In this document: positions 8,977 to 17,976 of the stretch, one piece after another
How the letters are laid out: the number at the start of each line of letters is the position of its first letter
Position numbering within the stretch: the stretch's first letter is position 1
Origin: Natronohydrobacter sp.
Lineage (GTDB): Bacteria > Pseudomonadota > Alphaproteobacteria > Rhodobacterales > Rhodobacteraceae
Assembly: GCA_020832585.1 (NCBI GenBank)
Contig: JAFIEL010000001.1
Coordinates: 34,711-98,710 of the forward strand
Direction of reading: 5' to 3'
DNA: 64,000 bases
Made by a program: the position numbers and the translations under genes
Notes under the pieces: model-generated
What the model saw: the letters and a program-made list of their open reading frames with translations, nothing else
Told to the model about the DNA's origin: nothing
Database searches by the model: none

Positions 8977-9773
8977 GTATGCGACAGACGGAACTGGATC
9001 AGATTCGCGCCCGCGCTTTTGCGCCAGACTGGCGTATGCGGGCCGTCTGGCTGGGCTTTGCGGTCTATGTGATCTATGCGACAGGTCAGTTGAATTTCAC
9101 ATGGGAACGTTTTGTTGTCGGACTGGATCGCGGGGCGACCTTTCTCGGCCGGATGTTTCCGCCGGAATTCACGCGTTGGGAATTATTGGCGGAAGGGCTG
9201 CTGGAAAGTCTTCAGATCGCGATCATTTCATCAGCCATCGGTATCTTGTTGTCGCTGCCGATTGGTCTGATGGCGGCGCGAAATCTGATGCCTGTGGCCG
9301 TGACCGTGCCCGCGCGCGCATTCATCGCCCTCGCGCGATCCTTTCACCCGATCATCATTGCGATCATTTTCGTCAAGGCGATTGGCTTCGGACCACTGGC
9401 AGGCATCTTCGCACTGATCTTTGCGTCGATCGGGTTCGTCGCGAAGCTCTTTGCCGAAGCGATCGAGGAGATCTCGCTCAAGCAGGTGGAAGCCGTACGC
9501 GCAACAGGAGCCAGTTTCATGGGTGTCGTGATAATGGGGGTGCTGCCGCAGGTGTTTTCGCGCTTCATCGGCTTTGCCACATATCAGTTGGACAGCAATC
9601 TGCGCCAATCGACCATGGTCGGAATCGTTGGCGGTGGCGGGATCGGGGGGACGCTCTTCTCTGCCTTCCGCCGGTTTGATTATGATTTCGTCTGCGCGAT
9701 CCTGATCTCCATTATCGCCATGATCATGGTGGGTGAATTGATTGCCTCTTGGCTGAGAAAGACTTTCCAGTGA
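8973..9773 (+). CDS. phnE: Phosphonate-type ABC transporter permease PhnE (first copy)
   Basis: Membrane permease of 266 residues with about five or six transmembrane helices and the BPD_transp_1 signature [20 protein letters not shown], the contact loop for PhnC. It overlaps phnC by ATGA and the next permease by GTGA. Two adjacent PhnE-type genes would form a heterodimeric channel, as in many phosphonate and phosphite transporters. Partner and operon order are seen directly; the substrate is inferred from family only. Confidence 0.9.
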   Translation: MSMRQTELDQIRARAFAPDWRMRAVWLGFAVYVIYATGQLNFTWERFVVGLDRGATFLGRMFPPEFTRWELLAEGLLESLQIAIISSAIGILLSLPIGLMAARNLMPVAVTVPARAFIALARSFHPIIIAIIFVKAIGFGPLAGIFALIFASIGFVAKLFAEAIEEISLKQVEAVRATGASFMGVVIMGVLPQVFSRFIGFATYQLDSNLRQSTMVGIVGGGGIGGTLFSAFRRFDYDFVCAILISIIAMIMVGELIASWLRKTFQ

Positions 9774-10585
9774 GCGTGACAACAACCACACCGCCCTCGG
9801 GCCCGACATGGCAGCGCTTTACTCCCGCAGAGCGGCTTGCCCGTTATGCCGTCTATCTGGTCGCGGTCATGGCACTGGTCTGGTCGGTGCGCAATGTAAG
9901 TATCATCCCCGAGTTCCTCTATGATGCGCATACCCAGATGGCCGATCTGCTGACCCGCATGTGGCCGCCTGATCTGAGCTATTATCCGACAACCGTGCAT
10001 GGCGCGCTGATAGAGACCTTGCACATCGCAACACTCGGCACGATTCTGTCCATCGTGATGGCGGTGCCTATAGGGTTGATGGCCGCCCGAAATATCGTAC
10101 CGTTCCGGGCCGTGAACGAGTTTGCGAAACTGATCCTCGTTGCCTCGCGCTCGGTCAATTCGCTGGTCTGGGCGCTGCTTTTCGTGGCGATCTTTGGCCC
10201 CGGCGCGCTGGCAGGCACAATCGCGATTGCGTTCCGGTCCATCGGCTTCGTGGGCAAACTATTTGCCGAGGCGGTGGAAGAAGCCAGCCCCGGCCCGATC
10301 GAGGCGCTGACCGCCGCCGGGGCAAGCTGGCCTGCGCTGCTTCTCAAGGGTTATTGGCCACAGGTGCAGCCAGCCTTTTGGTCGATCGCCCTGTTTCGCT
10401 GGGATATCAATGTGCGCGAATCTGCTGTGCTGGGGCTGGTGGGGGCTGGCGGCATCGGGTTGGTGCTGGACACGGCGATGAACTTCTTCCAGTGGACGCG
10501 CGTCGCCACGATCCTTCTGGCCATTTTCGCGGTCGTGGTTCTAGCTGAGATTCTTGTCACCCAAATCCGCAAGCGGTTGATCTGA
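9770..10585 (+). CDS. phnE: Phosphonate-type ABC transporter permease PhnE (second copy)
   Basis: Second inner-membrane permease, 271 residues from the GTG start at 9770. The ORF track opens at TTG 9749, but the GTG makes the same four-base GTGA overlap used by phnC and is preferred. The coupling-loop signature EALTAAGASWPALLLKGYWP and the GAGGIG motif mark the family. It is related to, but distinct from, the upstream PhnE, and the two should pair. The next gene begins three bases after its stop, so the HAD protein is probably co-transcribed. Confidence 0.88.
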   Translation: MSVTTTTPPSGPTWQRFTPAERLARYAVYLVAVMALVWSVRNVSIIPEFLYDAHTQMADLLTRMWPPDLSYYPTTVHGALIETLHIATLGTILSIVMAVPIGLMAARNIVPFRAVNEFAKLILVASRSVNSLVWALLFVAIFGPGALAGTIAIAFRSIGFVGKLFAEAVEEASPGPIEALTAAGASWPALLLKGYWPQVQPAFWSIALFRWDINVRESAVLGLVGAGGIGLVLDTAMNFFQWTRVATILLAIFAVVVLAEILVTQIRKRLI

Positions 10586-10588
10586 GAG

Positions 10589-11512
10589 ATGGGTCTTTCT
10601 CCGATGGCGCCCGGCTGGAGCGCGCGAGATGCAGTGGCGCGCTACGAAGTGATCCGGGCCGATCTGCCGCAGACGACTTTTCCGCCTGCCGCGCGCGCGA
10701 TTCATGATCTGTCCGAAGTCATCGCAAGCCATGATGCTTTTGTGCTGGATGCTTTTGGCGTCCTGAATGTGGGCGAAACGGCGATTCCGGGTGCTGTAGA
10801 GCGCGTGGCGCAGATGCGGCGTGCTGGCCGTTCTGTCGTCGTCCTGACAAATGGGGCGAGTTTCGCGAAGGAAAAGGCACTGGCGAAATACCGGCGGCTG
10901 GGGTTTGACTTTGCCCCCGAAGAGGTGATCGCCAGCCGCGATATCGCTGCCGCGGCCCTAGCCGACTGGCCGCAGGATCATGTCTGGGCCGCGATTACCG
11001 CAACAGGGGCCGAGTTTGAAGATATTCCCTTTGATCTGCGTCCGCTTGATCGGTCGCCTGATCTTTGGCAGCATGCGGACGGGTTTTTGTTTCTTGGGTC
11101 TGAAAGTTGGACCGAGGCCAGACAAGCGAGGCTGATTGCGGCACTAAAGGACAAACCGCGCCCGCTTCTGGTTGCCAACCCTGACATCGTGGCGCCGCGC
11201 GAGGTCGGGTTTTCGCTTGAGCCGGGGCATTTTGTCCAAGAGATCGCGCAAGAAACAGGGTGTCGCGTGCAGTATTTCGGCAAACCTCATGCCAATGCGT
11301 TCGAAGCAGTGCGGAAAGCCTTGCCGAGCGGGTTGCGTTCTGAACGGATCGCGATGGTAGGTGACACGCTGCATACGGATATTTTGGGTGGGCGCGCTGC
11401 AGGCATGGCAACCGTGCTGATTGCAGGACATGGATTGTTCGCCGGGCATGACCCTACGGGTTTCATCGCGGCCTCTGGGATTGTGCCGGATTATATCGCG
11501 GCAACGACATGA
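10589..11512 (+). CDS. HAD superfamily class IIA hydrolase (TIGR01459-like)
   Basis: Protein of 307 residues in the NagD-like class IIA branch of the HAD superfamily. Motif I is VLDAFGVLN: the nucleophilic Asp is present, but the second Asp of DxD (the general acid/base) is Phe. Motif II is VLTNGAS and motif IV is MVGDTLHTDILGG. An aromatic residue at that position occurs in the TIGR01459-type group as I remember it, so it is probably not a local defect. As last gene of the phnDCEE operon it may act on the imported organophosphorus compound, or be a non-phosphatase HAD enzyme; the reaction is unknown. Confidence 0.78.
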   Translation: MGLSPMAPGWSARDAVARYEVIRADLPQTTFPPAARAIHDLSEVIASHDAFVLDAFGVLNVGETAIPGAVERVAQMRRAGRSVVVLTNGASFAKEKALAKYRRLGFDFAPEEVIASRDIAAAALADWPQDHVWAAITATGAEFEDIPFDLRPLDRSPDLWQHADGFLFLGSESWTEARQARLIAALKDKPRPLLVANPDIVAPREVGFSLEPGHFVQEIAQETGCRVQYFGKPHANAFEAVRKALPSGLRSERIAMVGDTLHTDILGGRAAGMATVLIAGHGLFAGHDPTGFIAASGIVPDYIAATT

Positions 11513-11525
11513 TCCAAAGGCCGGA

Positions 11526-12671
11526 TCATTGCTCCGGGAACCTGCCTGACAGACAGGTTTTCTGAATCGTCAGGTCCGGGGCCAGGAATATCAGATCGGC
11601 GCGCGCGCCCGGTGCAATCCGTCCCCTGTCCTGTGCGCCGATCACATCAGCAGGGACGCGGCTTGCCATCGCAAGGGCGCGCGCGGTATCGACCCCCAGT
11701 TCGACCAGATGGCGCACCGATTGCGGCAGTGAAATATCAGCACCTGCCAATGTGCCGTCTTCAAGCGTCAGGCGGTTGTCACGCCGCAGGATACGCCGCC
11801 CGTTCAGGGTGAAATGATCTACGTTGCTGCCTGCAACGGCCATGGCGTCGCTGACAAGAAACAGCCCGTCAGCGGGTTTCATGGCCAAGGCCACCTGCAG
11901 ACATTCGGGCGCCACATGGACCCCATCGGCAATGATCCCGGCCACAAGCGGTGTGGTCAGGGCCGCGCCGACCAGACCGGGGGCACGGTTGGCCAGTGCG
12001 CCCATGGCATTGTATAAATGGGTGACACAGCGCGCCCCTGCATCATGGGCGGCCCTTGCGTGCTCTGCAGAGCAATCACTATGGCCAAGGCTGACAATCA
12101 CCCCGGCGCGGTCCAGCGCGGTGATCTGATCCAGTGTGACGGATTCAGGGGCGACCGTGACCAGCAGCACGGGCAAATCCTGCGCAGCAGTGCAAATCAG
12201 GTCGAGATCGCTTTCGGTCATGGGGCGCAGAAATGCTGCATCATGCGCGCCTTTGCGCGCCGGGTCGAGATGCGGCCCCTCCAGATGCAGGCCAGCAAAG
12301 CCGGGCACATCCTCGCGCGCTGCGGCAATTCCTGCTGCGATCACACGGCGCGTGGTCTGTGGCGTATCGCTGATCAGTGTCGGCAGGATCGCTGTTGATC
12401 CAAGCCGGATATGTGCAGCACAGATCTGCGCAAGTTGCGCGATATCCGTGTCCGGCCCGACCATCACACCATCGCCACCATTGACCTGCAGATCGACAAA
12501 GCCGGGCGCGAGCAGTCCTTCACCCAAATCCGTGACCACTGCGTCGGCGGGCAGATCCGCAGCTTGCAAGTGCAAAGCAGCGATCCGGCCGTCCGCCGTC
12601 ACGCTGACAGCGGCGTTTCGGTGCAGGGTCCAGCCATCAAAGATTTGGGTAGCCTTGAACGCTCGGATCAT
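11526..12671 (-). CDS. nagA: N-acetylglucosamine-6-phosphate deacetylase NagA
   Basis: Amidohydrolase of 381 residues that converts GlcNAc-6-P to glucosamine-6-P and acetate in the cytoplasm. Family marks include HLEGPHLDPARKGAHD (metal and substrate binding), SLGHSDCSAEHA, HLYNAM and GIIADGVHV, plus FLVSDAMA with the catalytic Asp. The 587-residue ORF in the track is an over-extension: the real ATG at 12671 shares one base with the stop of the upstream SIS gene (TGATG), so the two are translationally coupled. It is the last gene of the left arm of the amino-sugar regulon and converges with the HAD gene. Confidence 0.93.
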   Translation of the reverse strand: MIRAFKATQIFDGWTLHRNAAVSVTADGRIAALHLQAADLPADAVVTDLGEGLLAPGFVDLQVNGGDGVMVGPDTDIAQLAQICAAHIRLGSTAILPTLISDTPQTTRRVIAAGIAAAREDVPGFAGLHLEGPHLDPARKGAHDAAFLRPMTESDLDLICTAAQDLPVLLVTVAPESVTLDQITALDRAGVIVSLGHSDCSAEHARAAHDAGARCVTHLYNAMGALANRAPGLVGAALTTPLVAGIIADGVHVAPECLQVALAMKPADGLFLVSDAMAVAGSNVDHFTLNGRRILRRDNRLTLEDGTLAGADISLPQSVRHLVELGVDTARALAMASRVPADVIGAQDRGRIAPGARADLIFLAPDLTIQKTCLSGRFPEQ

Positions 12672-13693
12672 CAGACCGTCTCGGTTATCTTGCGCAGATG
12701 GCGTGGTGTGTCGGGTTGCAACCCGCGGCGTCGGGCCAGCGCCTCGATGAAGGCATAGAAGGACACGACGCGCAACAGCGGGTCGATCAACGGGTGCAGT
12801 GGTGGTGCAACCGGCAACTCGATCACATCTGCTACCTCGGCGGTCACAAAGACATCTGCCCCTTGTGCTTTCAGGCGTTGGGTTGTCGCTGAGAATCCGT
12901 CTTTTGCGGCATCCTCGCAGATCAGGCCAAGCACCGGAAAGCCGCGCTCGACCAGCGCAGCCGGGCCGTGCAGCACTTCGGCGGCGGAATAGGCTTCGGC
13001 ATGGATGGCCGATGTTTCCTTGAATTTCAGCGCAACCTCGCTGGCAATCGCATAGCCCGCACCGCGCCCAAGCACATAGAGCGCAGGGGCGCGTACCAAC
13101 CGGTCCGAGAGGGCGTGCCAGTCGCATTTCAGCGCAGCCTCGCAGGCTTCGGGTAGCGCAGTCAATGCATTGGCCAAGACCTGATCGTCGCGCCAGGTCG
13201 CCAGCAAGGCGAGACTGCCAACGACTGATGTGACGAAACTCTTGGTTGCGGCAACACTGCGTTCCGGACCGCAATGCAACGGCAGACACTGATTGCTCTC
13301 GCGAGCAAGATCGCTGTCGGGATTGTTTGTCAGCGCAACGGCAATGGCGCCGGAATCGCGCGCCGCGCGGGTCATCGCCACGATATCCGGACTTTGGCCG
13401 GATTGCGAAATCGACAGTGACATGGTGCGCGGCAGGCGCAACGGAGTGGCATAGACCGAGGCAATGGATGGCCCGACCGAGGCCACCGGGATCCCGGTCA
13501 GGATTTCACAGGCATATTTGAAATAGCTGGCTGCATGATCGGATGACCCGCGCGCCACCGTGATCACAAGCTGTGGATCGAAGGCGCGCAGAGTTTCGGC
13601 CAATTCGGCCTGTGCCGCTGCATTGTTGCCAAGACAGGCAGCGACACTTGCGGGAATCTCTGCGATTTCCTGTGCCATGAAGGTCTGGGTCAT
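12671..13693 (-). CDS. SIS-domain glucosamine-6-phosphate deaminase/isomerase (NagB-II type)
   Basis: Protein of 340 residues with two SIS (sugar isomerase) domains, like the isomerase half of GlmS but without the glutaminase domain. Markers are TVARGSSDHAA, SISQSGQSPD, ERSVAATKSF and the conserved LKFKETSAIHAEAYSAAEVLHGP. Such proteins next to nagA act as a non-orthologous glucosamine-6-P deaminase, forming fructose-6-P and ammonia. The ATG at 13693 overlaps the kinase stop by ATGA and has AGAGGA upstream, so it is preferred over the ORF start at 13735. It is the middle gene of the kinase-deaminase-deacetylase operon. Confidence 0.87.
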   Translation of the reverse strand: MTQTFMAQEIAEIPASVAACLGNNAAAQAELAETLRAFDPQLVITVARGSSDHAASYFKYACEILTGIPVASVGPSIASVYATPLRLPRTMSLSISQSGQSPDIVAMTRAARDSGAIAVALTNNPDSDLARESNQCLPLHCGPERSVAATKSFVTSVVGSLALLATWRDDQVLANALTALPEACEAALKCDWHALSDRLVRAPALYVLGRGAGYAIASEVALKFKETSAIHAEAYSAAEVLHGPAALVERGFPVLGLICEDAAKDGFSATTQRLKAQGADVFVTAEVADVIELPVAPPLHPLIDPLLRVVSFYAFIEALARRRGLQPDTPRHLRKITETV

Positions 13694-14580
13694 TCGGGCT
13701 GATCCTCTGTTCTGGCGTTCTGACGCGCCGTCCATATCGCGCCATCCAGCGCTGTTCCCTTGGGGGTGGTCCGACGCAGTTTTGCGCCGCCCTGGTTTGT
13801 GATCCGATCCAGCAAGATTGGTCCAAGCCCGCCAAGCGGGGCCACTGGCATGTCGGTTTCACCCTCTTGCAGGCGGGTGATCGCGCGCAGCAGATAGTCG
13901 CAACCCTGATCAAGAATTGCGCCCGCCACAGGGCAATGCTGTCGGGCATGACGCAAAACGCGCGGAGCAAGCGCTGCGTAATCCGACGGCCTTGCCCGAC
14001 CGGCGAAGCTGATCATGTCTGAGAGTGTGCCGAATTCCTGCCAGATATCGGCGACCAGTGGGCCATCGGACCCAAGTCTGTCGCGGGCGTGCAGGGCGCG
14101 GCGCAGGGCCTCGCGTCCGATCCATGCGCCGCTGCCCTCGTCACCCAGGGTGAAACCATAGCCGCCCAGGCGCAGCATCTGGCCCGCGCGCTGGCGCGCA
14201 AAGACAGAGCCGGTGCCAACCGCCATCACAATGCCGTCCTGATTCTCGAACGCGCCCGCAAGCGAGATGTCTATATCACCCAGAATCGCCAAATGCGGAT
14301 AGGGCAGCGCGGCGCGCAAGCGCGCGGCCGCCCCTGATTCGCTGACGCCTGCCAGACCCATCGCGATTTGTGGCGGTGCGAATGTGACGCCCGGCGCAAG
14401 CGCGTGCGCTTGCGCCAGCGTTGTGGCAAGTAGTACAGTTATCTCGCGCAAGGCTGAAGAAAAGTCACTGAAAACATTGGCGGCGCCGCCGGTCACGATC
14501 GCGGTGCGCAGGCCGCACGTCAGTTGCGCCTGCGCCCTGCATGCCGTGCCGCCGCCGTCCAGTCCAATGAAAATCTGCAT
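13690..14580 (-). CDS. BadF/BadG-type N-acetyl-amino-sugar kinase (GlcNAc/MurNAc kinase)
   Basis: ASKHA-fold kinase of 296 residues. The phosphate-1 motif GLDGGGTACR is at residues 6-15, and the second ATP motif MAVGTGSVFARQ follows near 120. The family includes N-acetylglucosamine kinases and Clostridium MurK, which phosphorylates both MurNAc and GlcNAc. With murQ in the divergent arm, a MurK-like role is attractive, but the substrate cannot be read from sequence. The ATG at 14580 is preceded by CAGGAGG; the upstream extension in the ORF track runs through the operator region and is unlikely to be translated. Confidence 0.83.
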   Translation of the reverse strand: MQIFIGLDGGGTACRAQAQLTCGLRTAIVTGGAANVFSDFSSALREITVLLATTLAQAHALAPGVTFAPPQIAMGLAGVSESGAAARLRAALPYPHLAILGDIDISLAGAFENQDGIVMAVGTGSVFARQRAGQMLRLGGYGFTLGDEGSGAWIGREALRRALHARDRLGSDGPLVADIWQEFGTLSDMISFAGRARPSDYAALAPRVLRHARQHCPVAGAILDQGCDYLLRAITRLQEGETDMPVAPLGGLGPILLDRITNQGGAKLRRTTPKGTALDGAIWTARQNARTEDQPE

Positions 14581-14601
14581 CGCTGCCTCCTGATTAATAT
14601 A

Positions 14602-14618
14602 ATACCAAAAGAATACCA
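14602..14618 (-). promoter_or_regulatory. Paired TGGTAT operator-like repeats, kinase side
   Basis: Two TTGGTAT elements (read on the minus strand) sit 11 bases apart just upstream of the kinase gene, within an AT-rich stretch. They resemble half-sites of HutC/NagR-type GntR regulators, one of which is encoded at the end of the divergent operon (20933). A further TGGTAT lies at 14639-14644 in the opposite orientation. Confidence 0.55.
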
Positions 14619-14783
14619 AATGAAAAGTGGTTTTTGACTGGTATCTTCGGATTGGGAGGGCGGTGGATAGCCTGGGTGAGTGGATCAAGCGCTATATTAG
14701 CTGATGAAATAGAAAGATTTTTCGAGGAGGCGCAGGTTTTTGGATTGCATGTGCCGGGCCGGCGAGAAAAAAATCTGGACAAA

Positions 14784-14799
14784 TGGTATTAATTTGGTT
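14784..14799 (+). promoter_or_regulatory. Paired TGGTAT/TTGGTT operator-like repeats, transporter side
   Basis: TGGTATT at 14784 and TTGGTTC at 14794 repeat the TGGT core 11 bases apart, about 85 bases upstream of the binding-protein gene. Their orientation mirrors the pair at 14602-14618, as expected if one regulator controls both divergent operons. Confidence 0.5.
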
Positions 14800-14880
14800 C
14801 TACTGTGTTTCGGGGAGGCACTTATGAAATCGGGATGTGAATCCCGAAATGGTGCCCCTGCTGTAACAAGGAGGACTGCC

Positions 14881-16134
14881 ATGACGATCCGTAAGACCCT
14901 GTCCCTGACGACTGCCTTTGCGCTTTGTGCGACGGGGGTGTTCGCGCAGGATGTGACGCTGACCATCGAAAGCTGGCGCAATGATGATATCACGATCTGG
15001 CGCACCCAGATCATCCCCGCATTCGAGGCTGCTCATCCCGGCATCAAGCTGGATTTCCAGCCAACGGCCCCCGCACAATACAATTCTGCGCTGAACTCGA
15101 AGCTTGACGCGGGCACTGCAGGCGACATCGTGACGTGCCGCGCTTTTGATGCGTCGCTGCAACTGTTTGAGCGTGGGCAGCTTTCGGATCTGACCGATCT
15201 GCCGGGGATGGCAAACTACTCGGATGTTGCGAAATCGGCATGGTCCACGGATGACGGCAGCCAGACTTTCTGTGTTCCGCTGGCTTCGGTGATCCACGGT
15301 TTCATCTATAATGCCGATATTTTCAACGAGTTGGGTCTTGAAGTGCCCACGACCGAAGAAGAGTTCTTCGCGGTTCTGGACGCGATCCAGGCCGAGGGCA
15401 GTTATATCCCGATGGCCATGGGCATCAATGACCAGTGGGAAGCCGCTACAATGGGTTTCGCCAATATCGGCGTGAATTTCTGGCGCGGAGAGGAAGGGCG
15501 CGCGGCGCTCATCGCCGGGGAAAGCCGCCTGACGGACGAGGAATGGGTCGCCCCCTTCCGCCAGTTGGCGCGCTGGTCGCCATACCTTGGGCGCGGGTTT
15601 GAATCGCAAAGCTATCCGGACAGCCAGAACCTGTTCACGCTTGGTCGTGCTGCGATCTATCCCTCGGGTTCGTGGGAAATCGCGGGCTTCCGCGAGCAGG
15701 CTGATTTCGAGATGGGCGCTTTCCCGCCGCCCGTTCCCGCCGGAACCGAGGGCTGCTACATTTCTGACCACACTGATATGGGAATCGGCCTGAATGCCGC
15801 ATCGCCCAATCAGGAGGCCGGGCGTATCTTCCTTGACTGGCTGACCGGTGCCGAAGCCTCGACGCTTTTCGCCAACGCCATCCCCGGTTTCTTCCCGCTC
15901 TCCTCGGCCGAAGTGACGCTCGAAGACCCGCTGGCAGAAGAGTTCCTGAGCTGGCGCGGGCAGTGCGAAAGCACGATCCGGCCCTTCCACCAGATCGTTT
16001 CGCGCGGGACGCCGAATCTTTCGAACGAGAGCTGGACTGCATCCGCGAACGTGATGCGCGGCACATGGACACCTGAGGAAGCGGGCGAGGCCCTGCAGGC
16101 GGGTCTGTCCTCTTGGTATGCGCCGCATCAGTAA
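14881..16134 (+). CDS. Sugar ABC transporter substrate-binding protein (amino-sugar regulon)
   Basis: Exported binding protein of 417 residues in the MalE/UgpB-like family 1, with signal peptide MTIRKTLSLTTAFALCATGVFA. The mature part starts DVTLTIESWRNDD and contains the EAAHPGIKLDF and SGSWEIAGF segments common to carbohydrate binding proteins. The ATG at 14881 follows AAGGAGGACTGCC; the longer ORF start at 14740 is rejected. It opens the right arm of the amino-sugar regulon, so GlcNAc, chitobiose or MurNAc-containing sugars are likely ligands by context. A nine-base perfect hairpin separates it from the first permease gene. Confidence 0.88.
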   Translation: MTIRKTLSLTTAFALCATGVFAQDVTLTIESWRNDDITIWRTQIIPAFEAAHPGIKLDFQPTAPAQYNSALNSKLDAGTAGDIVTCRAFDASLQLFERGQLSDLTDLPGMANYSDVAKSAWSTDDGSQTFCVPLASVIHGFIYNADIFNELGLEVPTTEEEFFAVLDAIQAEGSYIPMAMGINDQWEAATMGFANIGVNFWRGEEGRAALIAGESRLTDEEWVAPFRQLARWSPYLGRGFESQSYPDSQNLFTLGRAAIYPSGSWEIAGFREQADFEMGAFPPPVPAGTEGCYISDHTDMGIGLNAASPNQEAGRIFLDWLTGAEASTLFANAIPGFFPLSSAEVTLEDPLAEEFLSWRGQCESTIRPFHQIVSRGTPNLSNESWTASANVMRGTWTPEEAGEALQAGLSSWYAPHQ

Positions 16135-16145
16135 GCGCGAACTCT

Positions 16146-16168
16146 GGCCCCGGACATGATCCGGGGCC
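16146..16168 (+). other. Intercistronic hairpin between binding protein and permease
   Basis: Perfect inverted repeat GGCCCCGGA / TCCGGGGCC with a five-base loop, 11 bases after the binding-protein stop codon and 27 before the permease start. Such hairpins usually stabilise the upstream mRNA or cause partial termination, so that the binding protein is made in excess over the membrane subunits. Confidence 0.65.
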
Positions 16169-16194
16169 GTATCCTTACGCAATCGGAGGTTCCC

Positions 16195-17127
16195 ATGTCC
16201 CGGTCCCGCGCTCCGCGGCGCCCGATCCGCTGGCATATTGCCGTGTTTCTGGCCCCGGCTCTCATTGTCTACACGGCGATCATGATCATCCCGTTGTTCG
16301 GCACGCTGAACCTGTCGCTGTTTACGCGCGGCGAGGGGAACACGCGGGAATTCGTGGGTCTCGCCAATTTCGCAACGCTGTTTGGTGATCCGCGCTGGTC
16401 GGGTGCCTTCTGGAACGCGACGTGGAATAACCTTTGGTTCTTCATCATCCATATGCTGGTGCAGAATCCCATCGGAGTGGCGCTTGCCGCGATCCTGTCC
16501 TCGCCGCGTCTGCGTTTCGCGGCGTTCTACCGGACCGCAATCTTCATTCCGGCGATCCTGAGTTTCGTAATTGTGGGATTCGTCTGGCGGTTGATCCTGT
16601 CACCGCTCTGGGGTGTCGCGCCGAACATGATGGACGCGATTGGTCTGGGCAATTGGTTCGCGCCGTGGCTGGGGCAGGAAAGCTCGGCGCTGACCACACT
16701 CGCGCTGATCTCTGTCTGGCAATTCGTAGGGATCCCGATGATGCTGATCTATGCTGCGTTGCTGTCGATCCCCGATGAGGTGCTTGAGGCCGCAGAGATG
16801 GACGGGATTACCGGCGCATCGCAATTCTGGAAGATCAAGCTGCCCCTGATCCTGCCCACGATCGGCATCATCTCGATCCTGACATTCGTCGGCAATTTCA
16901 ACGCTTTCGACCTGATCTATGTGGCCCAAGGGGCGCTGGCCGGGCCGAATTATTCGACCGATATTCTGGGCAGTTTCCTTTTCCGCACGTTCTTCGGCTT
17001 TCAATTGCAGCTTGGTGATCCGCATATGGGCGCGACTGTGGCAACCGTGATGTTCTTTATCATCCTTGCTGGCGTCTCGCTGTATCTGTTCGGCATTCAG
17101 ACGCGGCTGCGCCGCTACCAGTTCTGA
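16195..17127 (+). CDS. Sugar ABC transporter permease (MalF/UgpA type)
   Basis: Inner-membrane subunit of 310 residues with about six transmembrane helices. The EAA coupling loop is EAAEMDGITGASQFWKIKLPLILPT. The ATG at 16195 has CGGAGG upstream and is preferred over 16156, which would read through the hairpin. It pairs with the MalG-type permease seven bases downstream and is driven by the UgpC-type ATPase at 19014. Confidence 0.9.
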   Translation: MSRSRAPRRPIRWHIAVFLAPALIVYTAIMIIPLFGTLNLSLFTRGEGNTREFVGLANFATLFGDPRWSGAFWNATWNNLWFFIIHMLVQNPIGVALAAILSSPRLRFAAFYRTAIFIPAILSFVIVGFVWRLILSPLWGVAPNMMDAIGLGNWFAPWLGQESSALTTLALISVWQFVGIPMMLIYAALLSIPDEVLEAAEMDGITGASQFWKIKLPLILPTIGIISILTFVGNFNAFDLIYVAQGALAGPNYSTDILGSFLFRTFFGFQLQLGDPHMGATVATVMFFIILAGVSLYLFGIQTRLRRYQF

Positions 17128-17133
17128 GAGGGC

Positions 17134-17976
17134 ATGATCATGTCTGCACGCGCCAATATCATGCGGTCATCTGCCGCCCATGCGATCCTGATCGCCTACA
17201 CGATCCTTGCGCTTTATCCGGTCTTTCTGATCGTCATCAATTCGATGAAATCGCGCCGCGCGATCTTCAATGACCCGCTGGCGCTGCCCACGCGCGAAAC
17301 TTTCGATCTGGTGGGCTTCCATACGGTGCTGGAGCAGGGGAATTTCCTGCTTTATTTCCAGAACTCGCTGATCGTTACCGTGGCCTCGCTCTTCTTCGCG
17401 CTCTTGTTCGGGGCGATGGCTGCTTTTGCGCTGGCCGAATACCGCTTTCGCGGCAATCTGTTGATGGGGCTATATCTGGCGCTGGGCATCATGATCCCGA
17501 TCCGGCTGGGCACAGTCGCCATTCTGGAAATGATGGTCGCGGCCAATCTGGTAAACACGCATTGGGCACTGATACTGGTCTACACGGCCAATGGCTTGCC
17601 TTTGGCGGTGTTCATCCTGTCCGAATTCATGCGGCAAGTGTCAGACGATCTGAAAAACGCTGCCCGTATCGACGGACTGAGCGAATACCGCATCTTCTTT
17701 ACCATCGCGCTGCCACTGGTGCGCCCGGCACTGGCTACAGTTGCGGTGTTTACCATGATCCCGATCTGGAACGACCTGTGGTTCCCGCTGATCCTTGCAC
17801 CGGGCGAGTCGACCAAAACGCTGACTCTGGGCAGCCAGATATTCCTCGGCCAGTATGTAACCAACTGGAACGCAGTTCTGGCCGCGCTGACGCTCGCGAT
17901 CCTGCCGGTGGTGGTGCTGTATCTGATTTTCTCGCGTCAGCTTATTCGCGGCATCACGCGGGGGGCGGTGAAATGA
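17134..17976 (+). CDS. Sugar ABC transporter permease (MalG/UgpE type)
   Basis: Second permease of 280 residues, about six transmembrane helices. The coupling motif is KNAARIDGLSEYRIFFTIALPLVRPA, and the C-terminus ends SRQLIRGITRGAVK, typical for MalG-like subunits. GAGAGGG precedes two in-frame ATG codons (17134 and 17140), either of which could be used. Its stop overlaps the oxidoreductase start by ATGA, so the enzyme is expressed together with the transporter. Confidence 0.9.
   Translation: MIMSARANIMRSSAAHAILIAYTILALYPVFLIVINSMKSRRAIFNDPLALPTRETFDLVGFHTVLEQGNFLLYFQNSLIVTVASLFFALLFGAMAAFALAEYRFRGNLLMGLYLALGIMIPIRLGTVAILEMMVAANLVNTHWALILVYTANGLPLAVFILSEFMRQVSDDLKNAARIDGLSEYRIFFTIALPLVRPALATVAVFTMIPIWNDLWFPLILAPGESTKTLTLGSQIFLGQYVTNWNAVLAALTLAILPVVVLYLIFSRQLIRGITRGAVK

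Noticed and set aside
11526-13289. 587-residue form of NagA
   Set aside because: The first 206 residues are out-of-frame sequence of the SIS gene; the TGATG coupling at 12671 gives the real start.
14800-16452. 550-residue minus-strand ORF
   Set aside because: Shadow of the binding-protein gene at 14881; it also crosses the intercistronic hairpin.
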